This document shows, in pieces, positions 35,695 to 46,708 of a stretch of 64,000 bases of DNA. Origin of the DNA: Zantedeschia hybrid cultivar (lineage: Eukaryota > Streptophyta > Magnoliopsida > Alismatales > Araceae); the NCBI GenBank assembly GCA_030544215.1, contig JARZZO010000002.1, positions 62,022,150 to 62,086,149 of the forward strand, read 5' to 3'. The notes beneath the pieces were generated by a model. It was not told the DNA's origin. It saw nothing but the letters and a program-made list of their open reading frames with translations, and ran no database searches. The position numbers and the translations under genes are program-made. Position 1 is the first letter of the stretch; every line of letters starts with the position of its first letter.

Positions 35695-36546
35695 GTTAGA
35701 TTTTTAATTTTGATTATCTTAGATTTAGTGTAATTATTCTTTAGCTAACCTTCTTTTTCTTATTTTTACAGGTATATTGAAAAAAGAAAGAAAGAAAAGA
35801 AAACGAAATCATGGTAAGTGTGTTCCAACTTTCTATGTTTCAATTTCTTGACTTTAGTTAGTTTCCATTTTTGTAATTTATAGTTTAGATAGGTTTCCAT
35901 TAACTAAAAAAAAGAAACAAAAGAAGAACATCCAAATTTAAAAATCTTCATTTCCAAGATTAGAAACCTTCCATGCTAGGCATTCATCATTCTAGGAAAG
36001 CATGAGCTAGTTTCTTTTCACAGTTATTTTCATAAATTGTTGAAGATTGCGGGGAACAAGGTGAGATTTCTACCTTCCTTAAATACCATGTTCATGCATT
36101 TCCATGATTGCATAGAACCCCTTGTTTGAATTGGTTGTGCACTTCACATAAAAATATCTTAAGGGCAAGTCCATTAACAAAATAACGTGGGGATTTGATT
36201 ACCCTTCCTTGGCCCAAAAACAACCATCCTTTGCACTCTTTCACTAACCCAAGCCCATTAAAAGTGAGTAGGAATTCAATCTAGGGTTCACAATGAGATT
36301 TGGGCCTAGTTTGAGCCCACTATCACTTTTGGAGACCGGTGTCTAAGGCTAGAGGTCAAATGGCAAACGCCTAAGTGGGTCGGTGGTTCTTTAATTAGGT
36401 CCCTACGAAAGTAGGGGGAGCCTCCCACCACCCCACCTCTTACCTGGCCAATTGATAATTGTGAGGGTGGACTTGAATTAAACCTAGATTAATTTGTGAG
36501 AAACACATCATGTAGGCTAGTTTAACCATAGTTGTCTTAGGAATAA
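35695..36546 (+). other. Leader of Athila-2
   Basis: Noncoding. CATGGTAAGTGTG (about 35811-35823) is a splice-donor-like site matching Athila-1. Blocks shared with the Athila-1 leader include TTAGAAACC.TCCATG.TAGGCATTCATCAT and CCTACGAAAGTAGGG.GAGCCTCCCACCA. No gene is seen. Confidence 0.6.
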
Positions 36547-38634
36547 TTGTGTGCTAACTTGTTTGCATCATTAATAAAAAATAAAAATAAAAACATTTTC
36601 AACATGGAGTGGACTCAAATGAACCAATTTCTTGGCCCATGTCTTAATACCATAACACCTTTCCCTCCACCACCTAATATGGATTTGGCTCACAGATCGG
36701 ATAAGCTAGACAACTTGGCCCACACAATTGATCAATTTCTAGTTTTGGGCCGAGAACAGTCCTCATCTCCCACACAATCATATACCTATCAAGAGAGATG
36801 CCCCATTTGGGCCAATCAGGACCATTATGATACCCCACCTGCTCTTCAATTTCCACCTCACCAGGCCCAAGCTTCAAGTCTAGCTATCCAAGACTTCTCG
36901 GATTGGCCCCAATTCCAAGTCTACTCTAGTGGTTTGGCCCACAATCATGGACACTCTGATTATCCATTGTCCACAAGCTCTTGTCCACCTTGCTTCCAAT
37001 CAAATTATTCGACATATTCTTATTCTTCGCAGTCTGATTATCAGCCCAATTATCCGCATCCTCAAGATGATCAATTCATGCAACTTGAACAAATAGTCTT
37101 GGCTCAACAATAAATCATTGGTAGAATGCAGGCCATAGTTGACTGTTTGACTGAAACTAATCTAAGGATGGATTTAGAAGAAGTGCTTAGCAAGCCCATT
37201 GAAAATCTGCAATCTTTTTCACCTTATTTTGATCAACAAATCAACTCACAAATTCAACTTGAAATCGCTCAACCCGGAAATGGTCACATCATGCATGATC
37301 TTGAAAACAGAGAGAATCTTAAGGAGTTGTATCAGGTGAGAATAGGGAATGCTAGCATGAATCAATCTATGAAAAATCCTGAGACTGGTCAACAAGATGC
37401 ATCCTAGATCATACCTGTCTGCCCTGAGGAAAGCTTAAGTGATAGAAAATGAGAAGGGGAAGTGAGTGATCTTTTAGAGGTTAATCCGGATTTTGAACAC
37501 TTAATGTTCCCCACAGTGGAAGTCAATATACATGCTAGTCCGAACCTCGAATATTTTTCCTTCCCAATAGAGAAAGTGGATACTCTGGAAGATATATACC
37601 AGGTGGATAGAGAGAAGATGGAAAACCCTCAGATTGACCAGCAAAGTGAATTCACGATCACACCTACCTCTCTTGAGGAGAGCTTGAAGGAAAAAGGAGA
37701 AGGAGAAATGAGTGATTTGCTTGATATTGATCTGGACTTTGAACACTTTCTATTTCCCACAGAGGAATTAAATACACATGATGGTTTGGATCTTGAATAT
37801 TTCTTCTTCCTAATGGATCAGAAAGTGGATAATCTTGAGGAATTGCATCAAGAGAAAACTAAAGCCATAGACTTAGCGAATCATCACGAAGAGCCTATTG
37901 AGGGTCAGTTGGGGGGAGATGAAGGAGACGAGAAGGATTCTAGTGAGAGGTCAGATATTTACCTACCTATACTCAGTTTCCCGAGTGTTAGAGAATCTAA
38001 GCCCAATAGCCTCCAAAAACTGGCCCGACTCAAGGAGGTGATGGAATTATTGGGCCAAGTCCACATCAACAGCCATTTTCTCAAAGAAACTCACTGTGTT
38101 GCCCAACTCAATTCTTACAATATCGATAACATCAATCTTTACTGGATTTTGTTGAAATTTGAGGCCAAACTGAACCTGTTCTCAGTCTCTATCTTTGAGA
38201 AATTTGGAATCCACAAATTAAAGTGCACGTCGGTTGCTTTGCAGTCAATTGATCATTTCATTAAGCAGCCACATGACATGATCCAAGATATTCTTATTCA
38301 GGTGGATAGGAGCCACATATTTGCTGATTTCCCTATCTTCGACATTGGATCATCCCCTATATTGAATCAATGGCCCATCATTCTGGGAACTTTTGATCTT
38401 TTTATCAAGGATCAAGTCCTTCAATTTAGTTAAGGAAAAGAAGCGGGGTACGTGGTTGACATGGCCTATGAATCAAGTAGAACTAATATCCCATTGACCA
38501 TGTTGAAAAATTATTTTCTCTGGAACCTCAATGATAACACTCTGAGTCATCAGCTACATGCAATGCTGAGTGCACTCCAACCAACAAACTTCAAAATGCA
38601 TGCACTGAAATTTGTGCTAGTAGGCATTGGATAG
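36547..38634 (+). pseudogene. Athila-2 derived gag/protease-like frame with internal duplication
   Basis: One frame of about 696 codons, broken by stops at 37111, 37405, 37450 and 38431, and ending at 38632. The N-terminal part (from M 36604) is Pro/Gln/Ser/Tyr-rich and includes DKLDNLAHTIDQFL, like the gag tail LDKVDILAQKLDQLLAL of Athila-1; the Retrotrans_gag core is absent. In the middle an acidic 83-codon unit (EESL..K.EGE.SDLL) occurs at 37426 and again at 37675. Near the end, QKLARLKEVMELLGQVHINS resembles ARKKLAQNEELLELFKQVQI of Athila-1, and SIFEKFGIHKLKCTSVALQS, IKQPHDMIQDILIQVD and ADFPIFD resemble the Athila protease region. Where an Asp-x-Gly catalytic motif is expected, the frame reads LKFEAKLNLF. 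It may be a relic or a repurposed protein; nothing shows an enzyme function. Confidence 0.6.
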
Positions 38635-39827
38635 TGTGCACATTCCGTCTGGCTGAAGATGATAAACTTAGCGCTTATTGGGAGGCAACCCAATCTTTTA
38701 CTTCAGTTTTTGTATTTCTTTTCATTTTTAGGTCCCTGAGCTGCAGTTGCCTTGGGTATGTCGCATCTTCTTCATCACAGGTTGTTTCTCTCCTTCACAA
38801 TTCTCTTCTGGCTGACATGTTTTTCATATCTTTTATGCCATTGAGGACAATGTCAATCAAGTTGGGGGGTGGGACAATCAATTTGATATGCATTTATTGG
38901 AAATCTTTTGAAGTAAACTGATATCTTTCACTGAAAAATGGTCAAATTTTTAAAAATTTCTTTCAAAAACTTCTTTTTTATCCTATAAAAATTGCATGAA
39001 AATCATGTTTCATTAAGTAAATCTTAAACAAATCAGTTTTTTTTGGTTGTCACATTGGTTAAAGAGCCTTCAAAGTTTAAATATCCCACTTCACAAAAAT
39101 CCATGACAGGATAATTTTCACACACACACGACAACTTAGAATAAATGAAAGATCTTAAAAGTATAGAATTACTGGAATTAACCTTAAGGACAAGACTACT
39201 TATTCTAATTTTTCTTTTTAAGTTGAACGAAAGGAATGTGTAGGATTCGTAATAGGGGACTGTCCTACTCAGCACTCTAAAAGAGGCGGTCATTTAAAAT
39301 GGACAGCTGTAAATACTAAAGACAATAGAAGGCATTAAAAGAGCTAAAGGAAGGTAGGTGGCAAAAAGTACGTACCTCCCCTCAGGCAATTCAAAGAGAG
39401 TGGCAAAAAGTACGCACTCTCAAAAGCAAAAGTACAATGAAATGAAAAAAAAGCCACGCTAAAAAGTGCATCGTACCAGAAATATGACCAAGTCGTGAAA
39501 AGTGTTGAGTTGGGACGGGAACTAAAAAACGATCCTCACTGACTGATCGGGAAATCTTTTATTCTCTTCTCCTCCCCAGGTAGTTTTATCTAAAGGGTAA
39601 TAAAGGCAAGAATATACTAGAGAGGTCGGAAACGAGTTCTAAGCGTGTCAATTTTCATGCACAATCACCTGTCGTGTATCAAAATACTGTGGGATATGAA
39701 AAACTTTAGCTTAACCAATTGGCTACCACTTAAACTGTTTGTGATAGATATTACAAATGAAGCATGATAATTCATTGTTTGTCCTAACTTTTCCTTATTT
39801 GCATTGCTAAGGGACTAGCAATGAGTA
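38635..39827 (+). other. 3' noncoding region of Athila-2
   Basis: No gene. It holds an internal polypurine-like AAGTTGGGGGGTGGGA (38858-38873) and a direct repeat of TGGCAAAAAGTACG (about 39359 and 39401). The second copy sits in a short hairpin with GAGAGTG and CACTCTC arms. Confidence 0.55.
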
Positions 39828-39839
39828 AGTTGGGGGGTG
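39828..39839 (+). other. Polypurine tract of Athila-2
   Basis: AGTTGGGGGGTG immediately precedes the 3' LTR. Confidence 0.75.
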
Positions 39840-41819
39840 TGATAAAGTGTTAAATTGATCATTTAAAGGCAATCATACGCATCATACTCACGTTTTTATA
39901 TGTAAAATAGCTTGAAATGATAGATAACTGCATACCAAGTCCAACGGTACCAATTTCGTCAAATTCTGACTTAAAAACATTGTCATTTCATGTGATTAAT
40001 GGAGTATAGCGCATTTGCGGTTTTTCGACAAAACCGAGACGAAATAAATAAATATAATGATATTTTTATGATAATGTGCTAATTTATATTTATTTTATGT
40101 GAACAGGACATGCCGATGATGCAGTGCAGTTGGTGAAGTTTCCGGAAATTTGGGGGAGGTCTAGGGTTCGGATTTCGATAAATTCGACGTTATTTTGTTC
40201 AAAAGATTAAAGTAGGGGTAAAAACGTCATTTGAAGCTTAGTGTTGCCCTAATTCCATGGCCAAGAAGAACCCAAGAAGGGCCAGCCGCCTTCCTAAAGT
40301 CTATTTTCTTTTTAAAAAAGACCCTATGATTCCTTCTTTCTCTGGAGTTTCCCAAAACCCTCTATTTCTTTCTTTCTCTCCAATTTCCTAACCGCAACCC
40401 TACTTCTTCTTCAGTTTCCTTCCCACGCCTCTCTTCCTCTCTATATTAACCTCTCTCCCCCGCAGCTGACTCCTCCTCTTCGCAGCAACTCTCTAATTCC
40501 TAGTCTCTCTCTCTCTCTCGGATTTTCCAGCAGCCGTATCCCTCTCCTTCTCCAATTCCCAGCAGCCGTATTCCTTGTCTCTCTCCAGTTTCCCTCCTTC
40601 CAGCAACAACTCTCTCCTTTCTCCTCTGCTCTCTCCCGCATCTCTCTCGTTCCCGCTGCACTCTCCCAGCACTCTCTCCTCCCTCTCTCGGTCTCCCACA
40701 CGTTCTCTCTCAGTTTCTCTTCCTCCTTCTCTCCCGTAAGTTTTCTCTCCCTCTGTTCTCTCTCTCTATCTCCTCTTCGCAGCCTCTCACTCTCTAATTC
40801 TCTCTCTCTCGGATTCTTCTCTCTCTTCTATTTCCTCTCCCTCTCTCCGGTTTCTACTTCTCTCCCTCCACAGTTCTCTCTCTCCCACGGTTCTTTCTCT
40901 CCCATAAATCTCTCTCTCGGCTTCTCCGGTTTTCCCAGCAACCTCTCTTCCTCCCTCTCTTCTCTCTTCTCTGCTTCCCTCTCTCTTCTCTTCTCTCTCT
41001 CCACCACACCGCACCTGCAAGCCCCCACCCGGCGCTCCATCCACCAGCTGCCAGCACCGCCTGCACGCGCTTGAAACAGATCCACGCGCTGCACCTCCGC
41101 GGCAAGCTCCGGCCAGCACCTCCACATGCTGCCCAGCAAAGCACTGTCCACGTGCTGCGGTGAAGCCGGCCTCCTCCTCAAGCTCCTCCAGCATGCATGC
41201 ATGAAGCTCCTCCACGCGCCAGTCTGACGCAACCTGCACGTAGGCAGCAGCTCCAGCATCCTCAGCGGACCATTGCGCCTCCCCCACTCCGGCCGGTCCA
41301 CTGCGCCGGCGTTCCCACAAAAGCTGTTGTGGCTCTGTTCTTTCTCTCCCCCATTAGTATAGTATTAGTTTAATTGTTTAGGATTAGTTAGTTATTATTT
41401 GATGTTTGATTATTTAGTTTAAGGATATTTAATTTGTTTCATGATTTTTAGATACTTAATGTTTTACACATAGTTAAATTACGGTGTTTTTGTTATATTT
41501 TTTTAGTTGTGCTTGTTTTCCATATTTGTTTGTGTTTAATTTCTGAAAAAAAATGGAATTTGTTTAATTTAAGTAATTATATTTTTTTAGGTAACATTAG
41601 TTAATTGCGTTCTAGTTTAAATAAGTAATTAGTTCACTCAAATTCTCACATATTTTTAGATTAATTAAATTCCAAAGTTTTCAAAGTTAAAAATTTAACT
41701 CCCTGTGGATCGACTCGGACTCACCATTATCAACTTTCAAAATCTAATTTACATGAGCCGAATAAATTTAGATTGAACGTTCTTATGAGTGTTTAACGAC
41801 GCACAATTTGGAACGATCA
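39840..41819 (+). repeat. 3' LTR of Athila-2
   Basis: 1980 bp, the partner of 33693-35671, with the same ends. Confidence 0.93.
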
Positions 41820-41824
41820 TCAAT

Positions 41825-43559
41825 CCGTCCATCAGCACCGATCTTTCTCTTAAAGATCCATTTGCAACCGATGGGTACAATACCCTCGGGCAAGTCCTCC
41901 AAGTTCCAAACTTGGTTGGTGTACATGGACTGGATTTCTGAGTTCATGGCTTCTCGCCATTTCCCAGCTTCTGGGCCTTCTATGGCCTCTTGGTAGGTTT
42001 TAGGATCATCATCCTCATTATATTCTACCTTAGACTCACCTTCAGCGATATGTCCCACATATTGTTCGGGTAGTCTAGGTAATCTACCAGATCTATGAGG
42101 CTCATGTGTGTGTACTTGAACAGATTCAGGAACTGATATCTCATCTGATGATAATGCAGCTGTTTGGGGATCTGGAACCTCTTCCAGTACTATTTTACTC
42201 CCACTGTTCTCCTGGAGAAGGTATTCCTCTTCCAGGAAGACAACTTTTCTGGCGACAAACACCTTTTGTTCACCAGGATGGTAAAAATAGTATCCAAAGG
42301 TTTCCTTTAGATATCCCACAAACCTGCATTTATCAGTTCGTGATTCCAGCTTGTCTGGATCATGTCTCTTTACATGAGCAGGACAACCCCAGACTTTAAC
42401 ATGTTTAAATTCTAGTTTCCTGCCTTTCCATATCTCATATGGAGTAGAGGCCACAGACTTGCTGGGTACTCTGTTCAGTAAGTATGTTGCTGACTCTAGA
42501 GCATATCCCCAAAGGGACACTGGTAATTCCGAGAAGCTCATCATGGATCGCACCATGTCCAACAAGGTGCGATTCCTCCTTTCTGATACACCATTCATCT
42601 GTGGTGTATATGGAGGGGTTAGCTGAGAAAGGATACCATTATCCTTTAAGAATTATGTGAAATTAGTACTTAAGTATTCTCCTCCTTGATCTGATCGAAG
42701 AGCTTTAATACTCTTTCCTAACTGCTTCTCTACCTCATTCTTGAACTCCTTGAACTTCTCAAATGCTTCCGACTTGTACTTCATTAAGTACACATAGCCG
42801 AATCTTGAGAAGTCATCGGTGAACGTGATGAAGTATGAGTAGCCACCTTTGTCTTGGGCGGACATGGGACCACATACATCCGAATGTATTAGTTCCATAA
42901 TGTCCTTGGCACGTTCTCCATATCCGGTAAATGGAGATCTTGTCATCTTTCCCATAAGGCAGGATTCACATGTTGCAAACAATTCATAATCGAATGCTGT
43001 TAAATAACCATGCTTGTGCAACTTTTGCAACCTACTTTCGCCAATGTGCCAAAGTCTACAATGCCACATGTAGGCTTGGTTCACACAATTCTTGCTCTTC
43101 TTAAGATTATTATCAATTTGAAGATTGTAATAAGAAACATCTAAGAGATATAGACCGTTGATCAAAGATGCTGAAGCTATTGATTTATTATTATAATAAA
43201 TTGAACAACTTCTATTCTCAATAGACAACCTATATCCCATCTTGTCTAAACAAGATACTGATATGATGTTCTTTATTATGCTAGGAACATAATAACAACC
43301 TTCTAATAGTAAGGCGTCTCCTGATGGAAGCCCGAGGTTTGCTGTCCCAACAGCAATCGCCGCAACTTTTGCACTGTTTCCTAGCCTCAATTCCACCTTG
43401 CCTTGTCTCAGCTTGCGCTTACTTGTCAGCATCTGCACATCATGGTAAATATGAGAAGCACATCCGGTATCTAATACCCAAGATGTGGAATCTCTTACTG
43501 ACAAGTTGATATCTATCATATAGATATCTGAAGTTTCAGACATCTTCACCTTTCTATGA
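41825..43559 (-). pseudogene. Copia-B protease, integrase and RT N-terminus, nearly intact
   Basis: From 43549 on the minus strand: MKMSETSDIYMIDINLSVRD, protease WVLDTGCASHI (D-T-G present), and a zinc region with H-x-H and CESCLMGKMTRSPF. The integrase core has IHSDVCGPMS, TDDFSRFGYVYLMK and RSDQGGEYLS, one stop (about 42651), FLKDNG, then MNGVSERRNRTLLDMVRSMM with the catalytic Glu, LLNRVPSKSV, WGCPAHVKR and the Ty1 C-terminal part. It runs into RT with PEAGKWREAMNSEIQSM, VPIGCKWIFKRKIGADGRID and is then cut by Athila-2. All three integrase acidic residues appear present. Only one in-frame stop is seen over about 570 codons. Confidence 0.9.
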
Positions 43560-43849
43560 GCTTTATCGTTGAGGAACTCCTTGCAGTTCCTCTTCTAGTG
43601 ACCATACTGCTTATAATAGAAGTAGTCACCCTTCACTACTCTTTTGCCTTTGTCCTTCGATCTTTTATCGTTAGCTGTCATCTATGCTTTAAGGGCATCC
43701 AATGCCGATTCAGCAGGAGGATCAGCTCCAGCGACAAAGTCAATGTGCTCAGATCTGAAGACATTCTTCAGGTATCTGAATCAATCCGAGTAGATTAGGT
43801 AAGTCAAAAGGGCATCAAGTATGCCACGGAGTGGTTTATTCGACGACAT
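43560..43849 (-). pseudogene. Copia-B gag, internally deleted
   Basis: ATG at 43849-43847 (MSSNKPLRGILDALL), then a stop-containing RYLKNVFRSEHIDFV, then DPPAESALDALKA, a stop, a Lys-rich stretch and a decayed zinc knuckle YFYYKQYGH-stop-KRNC. Less than 100 codons remain, whereas Copia-A keeps a gag of about 260. The central gag helices are missing, so the element could not make its own particles even before the later insertions, unless this deletion is younger. Confidence 0.75.
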
Positions 43850-44041
43850 AATTCCCTACAGGAGATAAGTAAAATTTATTTAGCAAATGTTCAATTATTA
43901 AAAATTTAAAATAAGACATGGTCTTTTATTCAAGTTTAACTCCCACTAATTTTCGACGGACTGTATAACCCTCAGTTATACAGAACGGGAGACGCCGACA
44001 GTCTCCTAGTGGGGATCAGAATCTCAATGACTTGCACTACA

Positions 44042-44350
44042 ACCTTGTGGATAGCACAACAAACTGTAATACAATCAAAGAGCATCCAACTCATGGGACT
44101 TGCAACTCCTTGCAATATATGATCATAGCTTTGGTCCCCAGAGATTTAATGGCCTTGTGGATAGCACAACAAACCACTAATTATGGTCTAAGCTAACCAT
44201 CGTTATGCGACGAGCATAGATTTGCATGCAGCCCTTGTGGATAGCACAACAAAGCTACATGGTTCCTCTACCCCGATCATATAGGCATCTAATGCCATAG
44301 CCATAGTTTCTCCTCCCAATTAAACAAGTCTTGTGGATAGCACAACAAAC
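44042..44350. repeat. Four copies of a 20-nt leader motif
   Basis: CTTGTGGATAGCACAACAAA occurs at about 44044, 44154, 44234 and 44330, with spacing of about 110, 80 and 96 bp in otherwise different sequence. A related CATGGATAGCACAGTGG lies at about 44533. Decayed forms are in the Copia-A leader. Confidence 0.85.
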
Positions 44351-45165
44351 TTGCCTAAAGTGATTCGAATCCTATGATTATAACGATGGTGGAGCACGAG
44401 GTAAGTTCTTTTATCTTGGTCTCTCCTAAGTGATAGTATATAAATATATCGTATATATTTACTAAATACTATACCTACTTTGATTCATAATCAAAAGAAA
44501 ATAATGCATCACATACATGTCTTTAGTGTGGTCATGGATAGCACAGTGGGTTTGACTGGAGCCAACAGTCAAACGTACACACAATCTAACATAACATTTA
44601 CATTAGATAAACCTGCAAACACATAGGCAAGAGATCTCTATCTTTTCACCTTCCTGGTTGCAGTTATGGATCCTCCCCGCTCCTTCTTCGGTTGCCTCGA
44701 TCAGATTACATTAATTCTAAAATTACAAGTAAATTTAAGAAAGCCTTATTGTGAGTACAAGAGAGAGGGAGGTAGAAGTACATCGGAGTATGAGAGAGAG
44801 AGAGGCACACAGACCTCTATTTATTAACAATTAATAAACAATCATACATCCACGATCAACACAATCCATTCATCACATGAATAATTAATTAAGTGCATAT
44901 CTATGACCACGGTGTGTTTTAAACATTCCATATATGATTTAGCGCATCACATGGCTAAAATAAAAGAGTTTTCAAAATAAATAATTTTGGCTTTCAAAAA
45001 GTTGGGATCCAATTAAAATTGGTATTTGAATTTCGAAAACACTTTTAATTAACTTATCATACAATCAAATCTAATTTAAAAGCATCAAAACACACATCAC
45101 ATGTGCACACACTCTAAATTAATAAATTCCAGATTATTCCATGCAAATTACAACAATTCTAATAA

Positions 45166-45780
45166 TCAATCTAACAATTAGATTGAAACCCTATTAATAA
45201 TCTAACAGTTAGACTGTTAATAACTAATCTAACTCTTAGACTAGTCCAATAAAGTTGATTAATAATTTAACACTTAAATTACTACTCAACTATAATTAAT
45301 TATTAATTTCTAATCTAACACTTAGATTAGTTAATTAATGTTATTTAGTAATTTAACACTTAAATTATTAATTAACACTAATTAATTAATAACTATAATC
45401 TAACAATTAAATTATCTAATTAAAAATTAATTATTAACTTAACACTTAAATTAACAATTAACTTTAATTAATTAATAATTACTAATCTAACAATTAGATT
45501 AGAAGATTAATGTTAATCATTAATTTAACCCTTAAATCAATAACTAACAATTAATCATTAAAGACTACTAATTTAAAACTTAAATTAGTTATCTAAGTTA
45601 ATTATTAATTTAACTCTTAAATTAATAACTAACTTACATATTAATTAACAATTAGTTGAAATAATAATTAATAATCTAACAATTAGACTATTAACTATCC
45701 ATAACTAATTTAACATTTAAATTAGTTAAATTAAGGTTAATTATTAATTTAACATTTAAACCAATAATTAACTCTAATTA
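45166..45780. repeat. Array of short AT palindromes
   Basis: About 15 units alternate between AATCTAA-CAA/CAC-TTAGATT and AATTTAA-CAC-TTAAATT, each a pair of 7-9-bp inverted arms around a 3-nt loop, spaced mostly 25-50 bp. TCAATCTAACAATTAGATTGA at 45166 and CTAATCTAACACTTAGATTAG at 45310 are perfect inverted repeats. The Copia-A leader has only one such unit. Confidence 0.85.
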
Positions 45781-46694
45781 TTAAACAACCAATTGTCATT
45801 AATAAAATGATTCAAAATCATTAATGCCCATTTAAATAAAATTGAATAAAAATTTTAAAATTTCAAAACAAATTTTGAATTAAAATAAAATTCATAATTT
45901 TATTAAATGGGCTGACGGGAATAAGGGAGCTTAATTAAGATTAAGGGGAAAGAAGAATATGGCTCAGGCACTAGGGTTGAGCCATGGGGTCGGGCCCTGG
46001 CCGAGCCAGGGCTCGAACCAGACGGGCGCCTGGCTCGAGCCTGGCCCGGTGAGGCCCAGGACCCGGCCCGGCCGGTCCAACCGGTATGGGACTAGGTCCC
46101 CCTCCCCCTTGATCGCCCGACCCCTTTGCCCAACCCGAAATCCCCAGAGAAGCCCTAATCCTGCACATTGCAGGTCCGTGGCCGGCGGCGGGGTTTGAAG
46201 GCTGGGCTACCCGGCGGCCGGCGCTGCCTGGCCCTGCCGGCATCGCCCCAGTGCCGGCGACGCCGCCGGCGTCGGCAGAGGCGCCGGTGGGCCCTTATCT
46301 AGCAACCAGTGGACCCCTTATTAAGCCCAAAAAAACTGTTTTTTCTGGTTTAAAATCGATTTAGGGGTTGATTTTGTAGCTCTCCAAGGCCAGTCTGGCG
46401 GCGGTCTTGGTGACCGGTGGATAGTGGTGACTATCCTCAGGGGATCCGAAGTCCTTTCACGCCATCCCAATGCTTGGGAAGCGTGTACAAAGTCGCCGAA
46501 AAGCCCCGGTTCATCATCTCATGAATAACTCCAAAAAATCCCCAAAAAATCAATTTTTGCAGAAAATTAATAATCCAATTATTATGTGTTCATCGTATGA
46601 ACAGAAATTCAAAAAATAATCGAACTAGTGCATGGAATAAATCATAGAAAAATTAATTTCGGAGACCGAAACGAGACGAGAAATAGTGGAACCT

Positions 46695-46708
46695 GGCTCT
46701 GATACTAC
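46695..46708 (-). other. Primer-binding site of Copia-B
   Basis: The minus strand reads TAGTATCAGAGCC next to the LTR, matching initiator tRNA-Met with one change (TGGTATCAGAGC). Confidence 0.8.

Larger units (their letters stand above)
33693..41819 (+). mobile_element. Athila-2: complete non-autonomous Athila-type element, 8127 bp
   Basis: Two very similar LTRs (1979 and 1980 bp) flank a 4168-bp interior, with a perfect target duplication TCAAT at 33688-33692 and 41820-41824. PBS and polypurine tract are in place. The interior has no RT, RNase H or integrase and no complete gag; it holds one long degenerate frame (36547-38634) and noncoding DNA. The intact ends and close LTRs show it was mobilised fairly recently, presumably by enzymes of an autonomous Athila. 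It separates RT codons of Copia-B. Confidence 0.93.
43850..46694 (-). other. 5' leader of Copia-B
   Basis: A noncoding leader of about 2.8 kb, longer than that of Copia-A. In plus-strand order it has a conserved TCTCCTAGTGG block, four copies of a 20-nt motif (44042-44350), an AT-rich palindrome array (45166-45780), and a GC-rich end (45950-46300). Open frames in the GC-rich end show no protein features. Confidence 0.7.

Noticed and set aside
45959..46243. Gly/Pro/Arg-rich open frames on both strands
   Set aside because: GC-rich end of the Copia-B leader; frames overlap on both strands, lack motifs and are not kept in the Copia-A leader.
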